Notes under the pieces: model-generated
Told to the model about the DNA's origin: nothing
The model's input: only the letters and a program-made list of their open reading frames with translations
Databases searched by the model: none
Shown here: piece after piece, positions 1 to 7,453 of the stretch
Numbering within the stretch: position 1 is the first letter of the stretch
How the letters are laid out: each line of letters starts with the position of its first letter
DNA from: Rickettsiales bacterium
GTDB taxonomy: Bacteria > Pseudomonadota > Alphaproteobacteria > Rickettsiales > Rickettsiaceae
Length of the DNA: 9,304 bases
Assembly (NCBI GenBank): GCA_947508155.1
Contig: CANNRM010000012.1
Coordinates: 1 to 9,304, forward strand
Reading direction: 5' to 3'
Position numbers and translations under genes: made by a program

Positions 1-785
1 ACCAACATAAAATCATCTAGTTTTTGCAAATGATTGAATGTTCTATTGGAAACACCAAGCGTACGCAACCCATCCGCAATGGTATCAGGTGAATGTTCAA
101 ACTTAAATATTGAACCTTGCTGCAAAGATAAAAAAGCATCATTTGCCTGTAATGGCTCGGATCCAATCACCTCACTCCTGGGAGATAACAATTCCTTCGC
201 TAAATATGTACCAGATAAAAGACCACCACCTCCGCATGATGCGAAAATAGCATCCGGCTTATCTTCGCCCATTTGCTGCAATGCTTCAAAAGCGCATGTG
301 CCAGCCCCAGCAATTGTTGCATCACTATCGCTTGGATGCATATAGTAGAAACCATTGGCGCCATCGTGCTTAGTACGCTCTTCTGCCTCTGAGCGAGAAT
401 CTGTATAGATAACTTCAGAACCATAAAATTCCGCTGCACGCTGCTTCACTGGCGCTGTGTTTTTTGGTAGGTAAATTCTAGCCCTAATACCCAGTTTACG
501 CGCAGCCCACGCAAGGCCAATACCGTGATTTCCTGTACTATATCCCACAACTTGTTCAGGCAAACGACCCTGCTCTTGTAAATAAAGAAGATGGTTAAGC
601 ACACCACGCACTTTAAATGCACCTGTTTTTTGTAGAGAATCAGCCTTGAAATAAATGTCTGCACCTAACATTTGATTAAGCACTTCAGAACGTAGTAGAG
701 GTGTGTTATGCAAGTGTAGCTTGATACGCTCATATGCAAGACGTACATTATCGGGGAATTGGATTTGTGGAATATCGTTAGTCAT
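1..785 (-). CDS. PLP-dependent threonine/serine dehydratase family enzyme (3' end cut by window edge)
   Basis: This is a fold-type II pyridoxal-phosphate enzyme. I read 261 codons leftward from the ATG at 785 with no stop, so the C-terminus lies outside the window; family members are usually about 320-400 aa. Visible landmarks are the Schiff-base lysine K58 in KTGAFKVRG, the substrate loop STGNHGIGLAWAA around residue 90, and the PLP-phosphate glycine loop SCGGGGLLSG near residue 190. Such enzymes deaminate Thr or Ser to 2-oxo acids plus ammonia, or racemise or dehydrate Ser, in the cytoplasm. The visible part cannot separate catabolic threonine dehydratase from serine racemase, and no ACT domain can be judged because the end is missing. 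The start overlaps the stop of the upstream 88-aa gene (ATGACTAA). There is only a weak Shine-Dalgarno, so translational coupling in a two-gene operon is likely. The family is secure and the exact substrate is not. Confidence 0.9.
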   Translation of the reverse strand, partial: MTNDIPQIQFPDNVRLAYERIKLHLHNTPLLRSEVLNQMLGADIYFKADSLQKTGAFKVRGVLNHLLYLQEQGRLPEQVVGYSTGNHGIGLAWAARKLGIRARIYLPKNTAPVKQRAAEFYGSEVIYTDSRSEAEERTKHDGANGFYYMHPSDSDATIAGAGTCAFEALQQMGEDKPDAIFASCGGGGLLSGTYLAKELLSPRSEVIGSEPLQANDAFLSLQQGSIFKFEHSPDTIADGLRTLGVSNRTFNHLQKLDDFML

Positions 786-1044
786 TGACCCAGTTTTCTA
801 GATGGTTATTATCTTTAGTGATCACAAAATCATCGCCTAAGGCTGGCATAGATTTTAGAAACTCTTTAGTGGTCATTTTTTTAGCTCTTTCTGTAGCCAT
901 AAAATCATCGGTACATTTAATATCTGAATACCAAAATTCCCCAAGAGTACCTGGTGTTACATGAGTTTTTTTAATAGTGCTTATTTTTGTGGTAGTACTG
1001 TTGTTTTTTCTAACATCTGATAGATGTATTTTTGCTTTTGCCAT
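778..1044 (-). CDS. small hypothetical protein, 88 aa
   Basis: I do not recognise this protein. It starts MAKAKIHLSDVRKNN and is basic and Ser/Thr-rich in its first 30 residues. A mixed, acidic second half follows (TPGTLGEFWYSDI, then MTTKEFLKSMPALGDDF), ending in HLENWVND. There is no signal peptide or membrane segment, so it is probably cytosolic. I chose the ATG at 1044 over in-frame upstream ATGs at 1095 and 1080 for two reasons. GGAG lies 9 nt before it, and a perfect TATAAT hexamer lies at 1084-1079, which would put the upstream starts outside the transcript. The stop overlaps the start of the PLP enzyme by 8 bp, so the two are probably co-transcribed and coupled. A small partner or antitoxin-like role is conceivable, but nothing in the sequence proves it. 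Whether it is a conserved family or lineage-specific needs a search. Confidence 0.7.
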   Translation of the reverse strand: MAKAKIHLSDVRKNNSTTTKISTIKKTHVTPGTLGEFWYSDIKCTDDFMATERAKKMTTKEFLKSMPALGDDFVITKDNNHLENWVND

Positions 1045-1078
1045 AATTTCACACTCCAAATTACTAAATACACTCGGC

Positions 1079-1084
1079 ATTATA
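1079..1084 (-). promoter_or_regulatory. -10 element for the 88-aa / PLP enzyme operon
   Basis: A perfect TATAAT reads leftward here. It would start transcription near 1072 and leave a leader of about 28 nt before the ATG at 1044, with GGAG inside it. The hexamer 17 bp upstream (TAGCTT, 1107-1102) is a poor -35. The site stands back to back with the lon promoter. Confidence 0.4.
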
Positions 1085-1118
1085 CACTCAAACAAAACAA
1101 AAAGCTATCCTACTCTCA

Positions 1119-1148
1119 CTTGAATTTGCTTTATCCATACATTATATG
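1119..1148 (+). promoter_or_regulatory. candidate heat-shock-type promoter of lon
   Basis: CTTGAATTT (1119-1127) is followed after 15 nt by TATAT (1143-1147). Read as a housekeeping promoter it is TTGAAT-N17-TATATG. Read as an alphaproteobacterial RpoH promoter (from memory roughly CTTG, 17-18 nt, CYTATNT) it is CTTG-N18-ATTATAT, missing only the first C. The hslV gene has the same nine bases at the same distance from TATAT. Transcription would begin near 1155, about 25 nt before the lon ATG. Confidence 0.5.
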
Positions 1149-1179
1149 TTACTCTATGCACTAAATATCAGAGAAAATT

Positions 1180-3504
1180 ATGACAGCACCAAAATTACCA
1201 GTCCTTGCCTTGCGCGATGTAGTATTATTCCCAGGGATGATAGCCCCACTTTTTATTGGAAGACCATCTTCACTAGAAGCACTGCAGTCTTCTAGGCAAA
1301 GCGGTAGTACTGATCATATTCTTCTTACCACACAAAAAAAGCCAGAACTAGATGATCCTAAAGCAGCTGATTTATATAAAATTGGTGTGATAGGCAGAAT
1401 CATACAAACAGTGAAATTACCAAATAACACTGTGAAACTCTTAATCGAGATAGAACAACGCGTCAAATTAGATTTTTTACCTGATGGGAAATTCCCAACA
1501 GCATCCTACACTTTGATGCCAGATGACCCAATAGATGACTTGCAAGCTGTCGATACAGCTCTTGGAGAAGTAATCACAAAATTCTCCGACTACGTAAAAT
1601 CTAACCGCAAAATTAATCCGGATATTCTTGCAAGTATTACAGGTCAAAAAAACCCTACTTATCTTACTAATATTATTGCTTCCCACCTAACGTCAAAGCT
1701 TGATCGTAAGCAAGAATTACTTGAAATCACTAATATCGAAAAGCGCATACAGAATCTAATACATGCCATTGACTCAGAAGTAATTCTTATGACGGCGGAG
1801 CAAGATCTGCAAGTTCAAGTCAAAAAACAAATAGAAAAAACTCAACGCGATTATTTTCTAAATGAGCAAATGAAGGTTATTCAGAAAGAACTTACTGGCC
1901 AAGATGACAAAACAGAATTGCAAGATTTTGAAAAGAAAATCAAGACTTTGAAGCTTTCTAAAGAAGCAAAAGAAAAAGCAGAGGCTGAATTGAAAAAGCT
2001 GCGCGCTATGAATCCCATGGCGCAAGAATCTTCTGTAATTCGTAATTATCTTGATACATTGCTGTCAATGCCTTGGGGAAAGGAAGATAAGGATAAAATT
2101 GACGTTGATAATGCTAAAGCTACCCTCGATAAGGATCATTATGGTTTAGACAAGGTAAAAGAAAGGATTATAGAATATCTAGCGGTTTTGCAACGTTCTA
2201 AAACTCTAAAAAGTCCGATTCTCTGCTTTGTAGGCCCTCCTGGCGTCGGTAAGACCTCGCTCGTCAGGTCGATTGCTGATGCCGTTGGCAGGAAATATAT
2301 TAAATTTGCCCTTGGTGGAGTGCGTGATGAAGCGGAAATTAGGGGGCATAGACGTACATATTTAGGTGCTATGCCAGGCAAGATTATTTCATCTATCAAA
2401 AAAATTAAAACAAATAATCCAGTATTGTTACTGGATGAAATTGACAAAATGAGCTCTGATTTCAGGGGTGACCCTGCCGCTGCAATGCTAGAGGTATTAG
2501 ATCCTGAGCAAAATAAATATTTTTCCGATCATTATTTGGATGTGGAATATGATTTATCAAAAGTAATGTTCATTGCGACAGCTAATTCATACAACCTGCC
2601 AAGGCCATTATTGGATCGCTTAGAGATTATAAATATTGCTGGTTATGTAGAGGATGAGAAGCTTCAAATAGCACGTAATTATCTGATACCAAAGCAGCTC
2701 AAGATGCATGGCGTGAAGACAGCAGAGCTTATAATTCCCGATGATACTATTTTGGAAATGATTCGTTATTATACAAGGGAATCTGGCGTTCGTAGCCTTG
2801 AGCGTGAGATAGGGTCTCTGACTAGAAAAGTATTGAAGAAGATATTGAGCGATAAGAAACTAAAGAGTGTAACGATAAATCCTAAAGATTTAGAAGAATA
2901 TTTGGGTGTTAAAAAATGTAAATTCGGCCTCGCGGAAACAGAGGATCAAATAGGCGCTTGTGCAGGGCTTTCATATAGCGAAGTTGGTGGTGATTTACTC
3001 ACAATTGAAGCTGTAGAAATTCCAGGCAAAGGTGAAATACGCACTACTGGTAAACTTGGTGATGTAATGAAAGAATCCGCACAGGCAGCTTATAGCGTAG
3101 TTCAATCGCGTATTAAGGAGCTAGGCATTAAACATAAAGATTATAAGGATCATGATATCCATCTGCATGTTCCAGAGGGCGCAACTCCTAAAGATGGACC
3201 ATCTGCTGGTATCGCTATTTTCACAACGATCGCGTCGCTTTTGACTAAGGTGCCTGTAAAAAGGACTATTGCTATGACTGGAGAGATTACATTGCGTGGA
3301 AATGTGCTGACAATCGGCGGATTAAAAGAAAAGCTACTTGGAGCTAGTCGTGGTGGCATAAAAACTGTAATTATTCCAGCTGAGAATGAGAAAGATTTGA
3401 AGGATATTCCGGAAAGCATCAAGAAGAATTTGAAGATTATACCAATTTCTAAGGTTGATGAATTGTATGATATAGCTTTTGCTTGGAATCCCACTAAGAA
3501 GTAA
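1180..3504 (+). CDS. lon: ATP-dependent protease Lon
   Basis: This is a full-length LonA protease of 774 aa (E. coli Lon has 784). It is a cytosolic hexamer that unfolds and degrades misfolded and regulatory proteins. The order is: LON substrate-binding domain (about residues 6-200, LPVLALRDVVLFPGM); a Lys/Glu-rich coiled-coil helical region (about 205-300); an AAA+ module with Walker A GPPGVGKT (352-359), Walker B LLLDE (416-420) and the arginine-finger region RPLLDRLEII; then the serine peptidase domain with catalytic S675 in PKDGPSAG and K718 in GGLKEKLLGA, 43 residues apart as in E. coli. All key residues are present, so it should be active. The start has only a weak AGAG Shine-Dalgarno, but MTAPKLPVLALRD fits the family. 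A heat-shock-like promoter lies just upstream. The stop codon lies inside the outer arm of a large palindrome shared with the convergent gene. Confidence 0.98.
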   Translation: MTAPKLPVLALRDVVLFPGMIAPLFIGRPSSLEALQSSRQSGSTDHILLTTQKKPELDDPKAADLYKIGVIGRIIQTVKLPNNTVKLLIEIEQRVKLDFLPDGKFPTASYTLMPDDPIDDLQAVDTALGEVITKFSDYVKSNRKINPDILASITGQKNPTYLTNIIASHLTSKLDRKQELLEITNIEKRIQNLIHAIDSEVILMTAEQDLQVQVKKQIEKTQRDYFLNEQMKVIQKELTGQDDKTELQDFEKKIKTLKLSKEAKEKAEAELKKLRAMNPMAQESSVIRNYLDTLLSMPWGKEDKDKIDVDNAKATLDKDHYGLDKVKERIIEYLAVLQRSKTLKSPILCFVGPPGVGKTSLVRSIADAVGRKYIKFALGGVRDEAEIRGHRRTYLGAMPGKIISSIKKIKTNNPVLLLDEIDKMSSDFRGDPAAAMLEVLDPEQNKYFSDHYLDVEYDLSKVMFIATANSYNLPRPLLDRLEIINIAGYVEDEKLQIARNYLIPKQLKMHGVKTAELIIPDDTILEMIRYYTRESGVRSLEREIGSLTRKVLKKILSDKKLKSVTINPKDLEEYLGVKKCKFGLAETEDQIGACAGLSYSEVGGDLLTIEAVEIPGKGEIRTTGKLGDVMKESAQAAYSVVQSRIKELGIKHKDYKDHDIHLHVPEGATPKDGPSAGIAIFTTIASLLTKVPVKRTIAMTGEITLRGNVLTIGGLKEKLLGASRGGIKTVIIPAENEKDLKDIPESIKKNLKIIPISKVDELYDIAFAWNPTKK

Positions 3505-3710
3505 CTATTCACCCAATGGCGTCAACTTAAGGAGCAAAGCGACGTCATTGCGAGGACCGTTTAGGTACCTGACAATCCCCCTTCTTCTATAAAATACACT
3601 TAACGACCCTTATAGAAGAAATGAGATTGCCACGTCGCATGCGCTCCTCGCAATGACGATCGCCTCGCTTTTTGGCTTTCTTAAGTTGACGCCATTGGAT
3701 GAATAGTTAC
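3501..3710. repeat. 210-bp imperfect palindrome spanning both stop codons of convergent genes
   Basis: The outer arms 3501-3531 and 3680-3710 are inverted copies matching at 30 of 31 positions (a single C/T difference at 3512/3699). Each begins GTAACTATTCA. The TAA in the left arm is the lon stop (3502-3504). The TAA in the right arm, read on the minus strand, is the stop of the membrane-protein gene (3709-3707). Inside sits a GTCATTGCGAGGA-type element (3544-3657), separated from the outer arms by 12 nt on the left and 22 nt on the right; these spacers are themselves partly complementary. Transcripts entering from either side could form a long hairpin, so it may work as a bidirectional 3'-end or stability structure. 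There is no clear U-tract, so classic intrinsic termination is not shown. Confidence 0.85.
3544..3657. repeat. palindromic MITE/REP-like element, copy 1
   Basis: The ends are GTCATTGCGAGGA (3544-3556) and its exact complement (3645-3657). Inner arms CTTCTTCTATAA and TTATAGAAGAA flank a short loop near 3593-3609. The middle of the left arm (about 3557-3572, containing AGGTACCT) does not pair with the right arm, which keeps the version seen in the other copies (GACGTGGCAATCTC when read on the minus strand). This copy is nested inside the larger 3501-3710 palindrome. Confidence 0.85.
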
Positions 3711-4558
3711 TTTTCCTTCGCCTCAGCAGCCGCCCTTTCTGCTTCTTCTACTACTTTTCTTGCTGCAAGACGAGCAGCATCTCTTCTATCTGACTCTTCC
3801 CACTCACGCATAGCTATTTCATATGCAGCTTTCCTTTTCGCAAGAGTCACCACCATAGCCGCAGATGAAAATTCAGCAAATTTTGGCCTAACAAATACAG
3901 CCCCTAGAGTTGCTACTGATATTACCACATATGATGTATGAAATTTGATAGCATCCAACGTCGCATAAGTCACAATGCTTTGCGTGTAAACTTCATAATA
4001 TTTAATAGCACAAAACATGCCCAATGGCACAGCAACCAGCAGCACTCTCCATGGCACAATCAATGCCAAACCAAGCATATTTAAAAGAAACACCATATTC
4101 AGCGCATGCTCAAACTGACCTACAAACACATAAAAAGTAACACATACTATGGGCACATAAAATGCCCCAACATTCCAAAACATACTAATAAAATAGTCAT
4201 TTTTGAGACTAAGTGGCCATATATGAAATGCTGTAAATAACACCCCAAACATCATAGAGGTCTGATAAAAAAAGAATAATGGATCTTGATTATCCATTCC
4301 TTTGCTTGGAATCACATACATAGTACAAAATGTAGATGCAAGGCAGATAAGCCCAAATAGCACAAAATATTTATCCTCTTTTGGAGCATTATCTTTACAA
4401 AATGCGGCAAAACCATTCTGAATCTCGGCAAAACCGACCTCTCCTCCAGCACGAGCATAGTTCACAAATATTCTAAGTATATTAAAAATATATATAGCGC
4501 TACCCAGAATTACGATGGCGTACAACGCCGTCGTTAAGGTATTTGTATCGAATTTCAT
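3707..4558 (-). CDS. polytopic membrane protein with C-terminal charged helix; possible stand-alone sensor module
   Basis: The protein has 283 aa with about seven predicted membrane helices (near residues 8-31, 64-83, 94-113, 122-145, 150-169, 170-188 and 206-223). A soluble tail (about 236-283) rich in Ala, Glu, Arg and Lys looks like a coiled coil (ESDRRDAARLAARKVVEEAE). The pattern of helices 3-6, with WPLSLKNDYF, a following FW, and LNMVFLLNMLGLALIVPW, reminds me of the membrane sensor of CqsS/LuxN-like histidine kinases common in Rickettsiales. No His-box, ATPase or receiver domain follows. It could be an orphan sensor, a truncated kinase, or an unrelated family. The stop lies inside the palindrome arm, so truncation by that element is possible. 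The ATG at 4558 lacks a good Shine-Dalgarno; a TATAGT at 4598-4593 could be its -10. The reading frame is secure and the function is not. Confidence 0.8.
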   Translation of the reverse strand: MKFDTNTLTTALYAIVILGSAIYIFNILRIFVNYARAGGEVGFAEIQNGFAAFCKDNAPKEDKYFVLFGLICLASTFCTMYVIPSKGMDNQDPLFFFYQTSMMFGVLFTAFHIWPLSLKNDYFISMFWNVGAFYVPIVCVTFYVFVGQFEHALNMVFLLNMLGLALIVPWRVLLVAVPLGMFCAIKYYEVYTQSIVTYATLDAIKFHTSYVVISVATLGAVFVRPKFAEFSSAAMVVTLAKRKAAYEIAMREWEESDRRDAARLAARKVVEEAERAAAEAKEK

Positions 4559-4655
4559 TAATGTACCATTAGTTTAACCAAACCCAAAGATCACTATACT
4601 ATTATTTGATCTTTTATTCCAGCTTTTTTTATATTTTTCAGTTTTGCTTTTCTAA

Positions 4656-4683
4656 TTGCTTTCTCTCATTTCATTTGTAGAAT
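4656..4683 (+). promoter_or_regulatory. candidate promoter of the short-chain dehydrogenase gene
   Basis: TTGCTT (4656-4661), 16 nt, then TAGAAT (4678-4683, five of six to the -10 consensus). Transcription would start near 4690, about 20 nt ahead of the ATG at 4710. This also argues against the in-frame start at 4656, which would lie upstream of the transcript. Confidence 0.4.
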
Positions 4684-4709
4684 GTATATACTCAACAACA
4701 AGAATTGAA

Positions 4710-5462
4710 ATGAACAAAACAATTATAATCACCGGTGCATCAAGTGGACTAGGGCAAGAAATAGCTGAAAATCTCGCGAAATTAGGCGTTACATTATATC
4801 TTCTCGGGCGCAATAAAAAACGCTTAGAAGAGACAGTCTCTGCTTGTAGAGCGCGCAACGCAAAAGCTATTGCATGCATTATTGATGTTACATCCATTGA
4901 AGAAATGACAAAATTCTACGCATCGCTAAAAGGTCGTAAAATTGATATGGTCTTTGCATGCGCCGCAGTTTCTATGGATGCCGATGGAGTGGAATCAGCA
5001 TCTCAAGCAAAGGAAATCTTTGATACAAATATAATTGGCATTTCTAATACCGTTCTGCCTGCCGCAGAGATTATGGCAAAAGATAATGCTGGTGGCAAAA
5101 TCGTCATGATCGGGTCAATGGCTGGAGAATTACCATTCCCAACATCGCCTAGCTATTCCGCATCCAAAGCAGCCATCAAGATGCTTGCTGATAGTTTAAG
5201 GATAGGACTCAAGAAACATAATATATTGGTAACTTTTGTAATGCCGGGATATATGGCAACACCTATGACGAGTCGCAATAAATTCACAATGCCAATGATT
5301 GTAAGCGCAAAGAAAGCCGCGAAAATCATTATTTCCGGGGTTGAACGCAACCAAGATACGATAATATTCCCAAAGATATTGTATTTTCTGATATGGCTTT
5401 TAAAGATGTTTCCGAGAACAATATCGGATTATTTATTGGGATTGACACCAAAGAAGGGGTGA
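4710..5462 (+). CDS. short-chain dehydrogenase/reductase (SDR)
   Basis: This is a 250-aa classical SDR, an NAD(P)-dependent oxidoreductase with a Rossmann fold. It shows the cofactor motif TGASSGLG (8-15), R34 after the second strand (suggesting NADP preference), D59-V60, catalytic N107 in DTNIIG, S136 in IGSMAG, Y149 and K153 in YSASK, and P179-G180. The usual NNAG motif is replaced by ACAA (83-86), a moderate deviation. The last 30 residues (PKILYFLIWLLKMFP) are hydrophobic, so it may associate with the membrane and act on a lipid-like substrate; that is inference. I chose the ATG at 4710 because the Rossmann fold begins immediately and a promoter fits just upstream. The Shine-Dalgarno is weak. 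It stands alone, divergent from the membrane-protein gene and 95 bp before hslV. The substrate is unknown. Confidence 0.93.
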   Translation: MNKTIIITGASSGLGQEIAENLAKLGVTLYLLGRNKKRLEETVSACRARNAKAIACIIDVTSIEEMTKFYASLKGRKIDMVFACAAVSMDADGVESASQAKEIFDTNIIGISNTVLPAAEIMAKDNAGGKIVMIGSMAGELPFPTSPSYSASKAAIKMLADSLRIGLKKHNILVTFVMPGYMATPMTSRNKFTMPMIVSAKKAAKIIISGVERNQDTIIFPKILYFLIWLLKMFPRTISDYLLGLTPKKG

Positions 5463-5498
5463 GACGTTATACGCGAGCAAACATATTCCTCTTGCCCC

Positions 5499-5527
5499 CT
5501 TGAATTTACCGCGTAAAATATATATAT
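5499..5527 (+). promoter_or_regulatory. candidate heat-shock-type promoter of hslVU
   Basis: CTTGAATTT (5499-5507) is followed after exactly 15 nt by TATAT (5523-5527), the same pattern and spacing as ahead of lon. The region is a run of alternating TA, so the exact -10 position is ambiguous. Transcription would start near 5534, about 24 nt before the hslV ATG, with the AAGG Shine-Dalgarno inside the leader. Confidence 0.5.
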
Positions 5528-5557
5528 CCAATAAAACACCAATATAAGGTTATACCA

Positions 5558-6112
5558 ATGAGTGAAAATAAAATCGCCCTACATGGCACCACAATCCTTT
5601 GCGTACGCCATAAGGGAGAAGTTGTAATCGCCGGGGACGGACAAATGTCCCTCGGTAATGTCGTAATGAAATCTACAGCACGTAAATTACGCACCATTTC
5701 AAATGGCGCTATCGTTGCAGGCTTTGCTGGCTCAACCGCAGACTCTCTAACTCTCTTCGAAAGATTAGAAGGCAAATTAGAAAAACATTCTGGACTCCTT
5801 TTGCGCTCATGCGTTGAACTTGCAAAAGATTGGCGGACTGATAAATATTTGCGCAAATTAGAAGCAATGCTAATTGTAGCAGATAAAAACAACACTTACG
5901 TTCTAACAGGCAATGGGGATGTGATAGAACCGGAAGGAAGTGCAGCAGGAATTGGATCTGGAGGATTCTTCGCTCTAGCTGCAGCACGCGCTCTTGTAGA
6001 TGGCGGTGCCGACCACCTGACAGCAGAAGAAATAGCGCGCAAATCAATGAATATCGCAGCTGATATCTGCGTATTCTCTAATCATAACATTATTTTTGAA
6101 AAGGTCGTATGA
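5558..6112 (+). CDS. hslV: ATP-dependent protease subunit HslV (ClpQ)
   Basis: This is the proteasome-like peptidase of the HslUV protease, 184 aa. Twelve subunits form a double ring capped by HslU in the cytosol. The N-terminal nucleophile is T11, in [10 protein letters not shown], so a 10-residue propeptide ([10 protein letters not shown]) must be removed. E. coli HslV loses only its Met; short extensions like this are, as I recall, common in alphaproteobacteria. GDGQMSLGN and the lysine-containing MKSTARKLR follow, then the conserved [16 protein letters not shown] near residues 129-144. The start is supported by AAGG 8 nt upstream. The stop overlaps the hslU start by 4 bp (ATGA), the standard coupled arrangement. 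It is likely transcribed from the CTTGAATTT promoter at 5499. Confidence 0.98.
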   Translation: MSENKIALHGTTILCVRHKGEVVIAGDGQMSLGNVVMKSTARKLRTISNGAIVAGFAGSTADSLTLFERLEGKLEKHSGLLLRSCVELAKDWRTDKYLRKLEAMLIVADKNNTYVLTGNGDVIEPEGSAAGIGSGGFFALAAARALVDGGADHLTAEEIARKSMNIAADICVFSNHNIIFEKVV

Positions 6113-7437
6113 GTACAAAAGACAAAATGGGCATGACGCCCAAACAAATAGTTGCAGAATTAGATCGTTTTATTATTGGACAAGCTGAAGCAAAAAAAGC
6201 TGTTGCAATCGCTCTACGTAATAGATATCGCCGTAAATTTGTGCCTGATAGTTTGAAGCAAGAAATCGTTCCAAAAAACATCCTAATGATCGGCCCTACA
6301 GGCGTTGGTAAAACTGAAATAGCACGCAGGCTTGCAAAGCTTGCAAATGCTCCTTTTATCAAAGTTGAAGCCACAAAATTCACCGAAATTGGATATGTTG
6401 GAAGAGATGTTGAAGGGATTATACGTGATCTCACAGATATTTCCGTGAATATGTTCAAATATAAGGCCAAGCAAGAGATCAAAGATCAGGCTCGAACTGG
6501 CGCAATTGAACGTGTTGTAGATGTTCTTGTTGGAACATCCGCGTCAGAAGATACTCGCGAAAAATTTAGGACTAAAATCCTCAACAAAGAGATGGAAAAT
6601 GTCGAAATCGAAATCGAAGTTCTAGATAACAGCCAAACAGGTGGTGGATCATTTGAAATTCCTGGAATGCCTGGTGCTTCAATGGGTATGATGAATATGA
6701 AAGATATGATCGGTAAAGCTATTGGTATTGAGCGCAAGAAAATCAAGAAGCTTCTCATCAAAGACGCACTTGAAATTGTCGCCGCTGAAGAATCAGAAAA
6801 ATTGATCGATGAGGAAAAAATCGTTTTTGATGCGATCAAAGCAATCGAAAATGATGGTATTGTCTTCCTAGATGAAATAGACAAAGTTTGTTCCGGTGGA
6901 GAAAATAGACGTGGAGAAGTAAGTCGTGAAGGCGTGCAACGTGATCTATTACCTTTAATCGAGGGAACAACAGTGAATACGAAACATGGGCCTGTAAATA
7001 CGGATCACATCCTTTTCATTGCTTCTGGTGCGTTCCATTTGTCCAAACCGTCAGATATGCTGCCAGAACTACAAGGACGTCTTCCTATTCGGGTTGAGCT
7101 GAAAACTCTTTCACATGAAGATATGGTGCGTATATTGAAAGAGACAGAATCTAGCTTGATCAAGCAATATTCTGCATTGATTGGAACAGAAGGTGTCGAA
7201 CTTGTGTTTGATGATAGCGCGATCGAAAAGATTGCTTATTTTGCTACTTTATTCAACAGGGAAATGGAAAATATCGGCGCAAGAAGATTGCATACAGTTA
7301 TGGAAAAGCTTGTTGAAGAAATAAGCTATAATGTAACTGAGATGAAAGAGAAAAAGATTGTGGTCGATGAAAAATTGGTTACAGATAAATTGAGTGAATT
7401 GAGTGTTAATACAGATTTAGCAAGATTCGTATTATAA
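6109..7437 (+). CDS. hslU: ATP-dependent protease ATPase subunit HslU (ClpY)
   Basis: This is the AAA+ unfoldase that feeds substrates to HslV, 442 aa (E. coli HslU has 443). It begins [21 protein letters not shown] sequence. It shows Walker A GPTGVGKT (62-69), the pore loop GYVG (95-98) that grips substrate, an inserted intermediate domain (roughly 110-230, with a Met/Gly-rich stretch [15 protein letters not shown]), Walker B FLDE with D255-E256, and a sensor-2 region [12 protein letters not shown]. It ends in DLARFVL; this C-terminal tail inserts into HslV and activates it. All motifs are intact. Its start codon overlaps the hslV stop, so the two are co-translated. A palindromic element begins 16 nt after its stop and probably forms the 3' end of the mRNA. 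Confidence 0.98.
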   Translation: MSTKDKMGMTPKQIVAELDRFIIGQAEAKKAVAIALRNRYRRKFVPDSLKQEIVPKNILMIGPTGVGKTEIARRLAKLANAPFIKVEATKFTEIGYVGRDVEGIIRDLTDISVNMFKYKAKQEIKDQARTGAIERVVDVLVGTSASEDTREKFRTKILNKEMENVEIEIEVLDNSQTGGGSFEIPGMPGASMGMMNMKDMIGKAIGIERKKIKKLLIKDALEIVAAEESEKLIDEEKIVFDAIKAIENDGIVFLDEIDKVCSGGENRRGEVSREGVQRDLLPLIEGTTVNTKHGPVNTDHILFIASGAFHLSKPSDMLPELQGRLPIRVELKTLSHEDMVRILKETESSLIKQYSALIGTEGVELVFDDSAIEKIAYFATLFNREMENIGARRLHTVMEKLVEEISYNVTEMKEKKIVVDEKLVTDKLSELSVNTDLARFVL

Positions 7438-7453
7438 GAAACACAGTGCTAGC

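Noticed and set aside
34..664. Open frames at 34-345 (+), 200-439 (-) and 446-664 (-)
   Set aside because: They lie inside the PLP enzyme, whose own frame reads unbroken from 785 to the edge with all family motifs; these are out-of-frame shadows.
2139..3512. Minus-strand open frames inside lon (2139-2447, 3150-3512)
   Set aside because: Antisense to conserved Walker and catalytic regions of Lon, with no ribosome site or recognisable product.
3699..3941. Plus-strand open frame of 80 codons antisense to the membrane-protein tail
   Set aside because: Ser/Ala-rich translation is the expected mirror of the Ala/Glu/Arg-rich coiled-coil tail on the other strand; it begins in the palindrome arm without a Shine-Dalgarno.
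4656..4709. Longer N-terminus for the short-chain dehydrogenase, starting at 4656
   Set aside because: It would add 18 residues unlike the family ahead of MNKTIIITGASSG and start upstream of the predicted transcription start.
5451..5502. Possible hairpin AAGGGG...CCCCTT after the short-chain dehydrogenase
   Set aside because: Only about 6 bp with a loop of roughly 37 nt and no T-tract; too weak to call a terminator.
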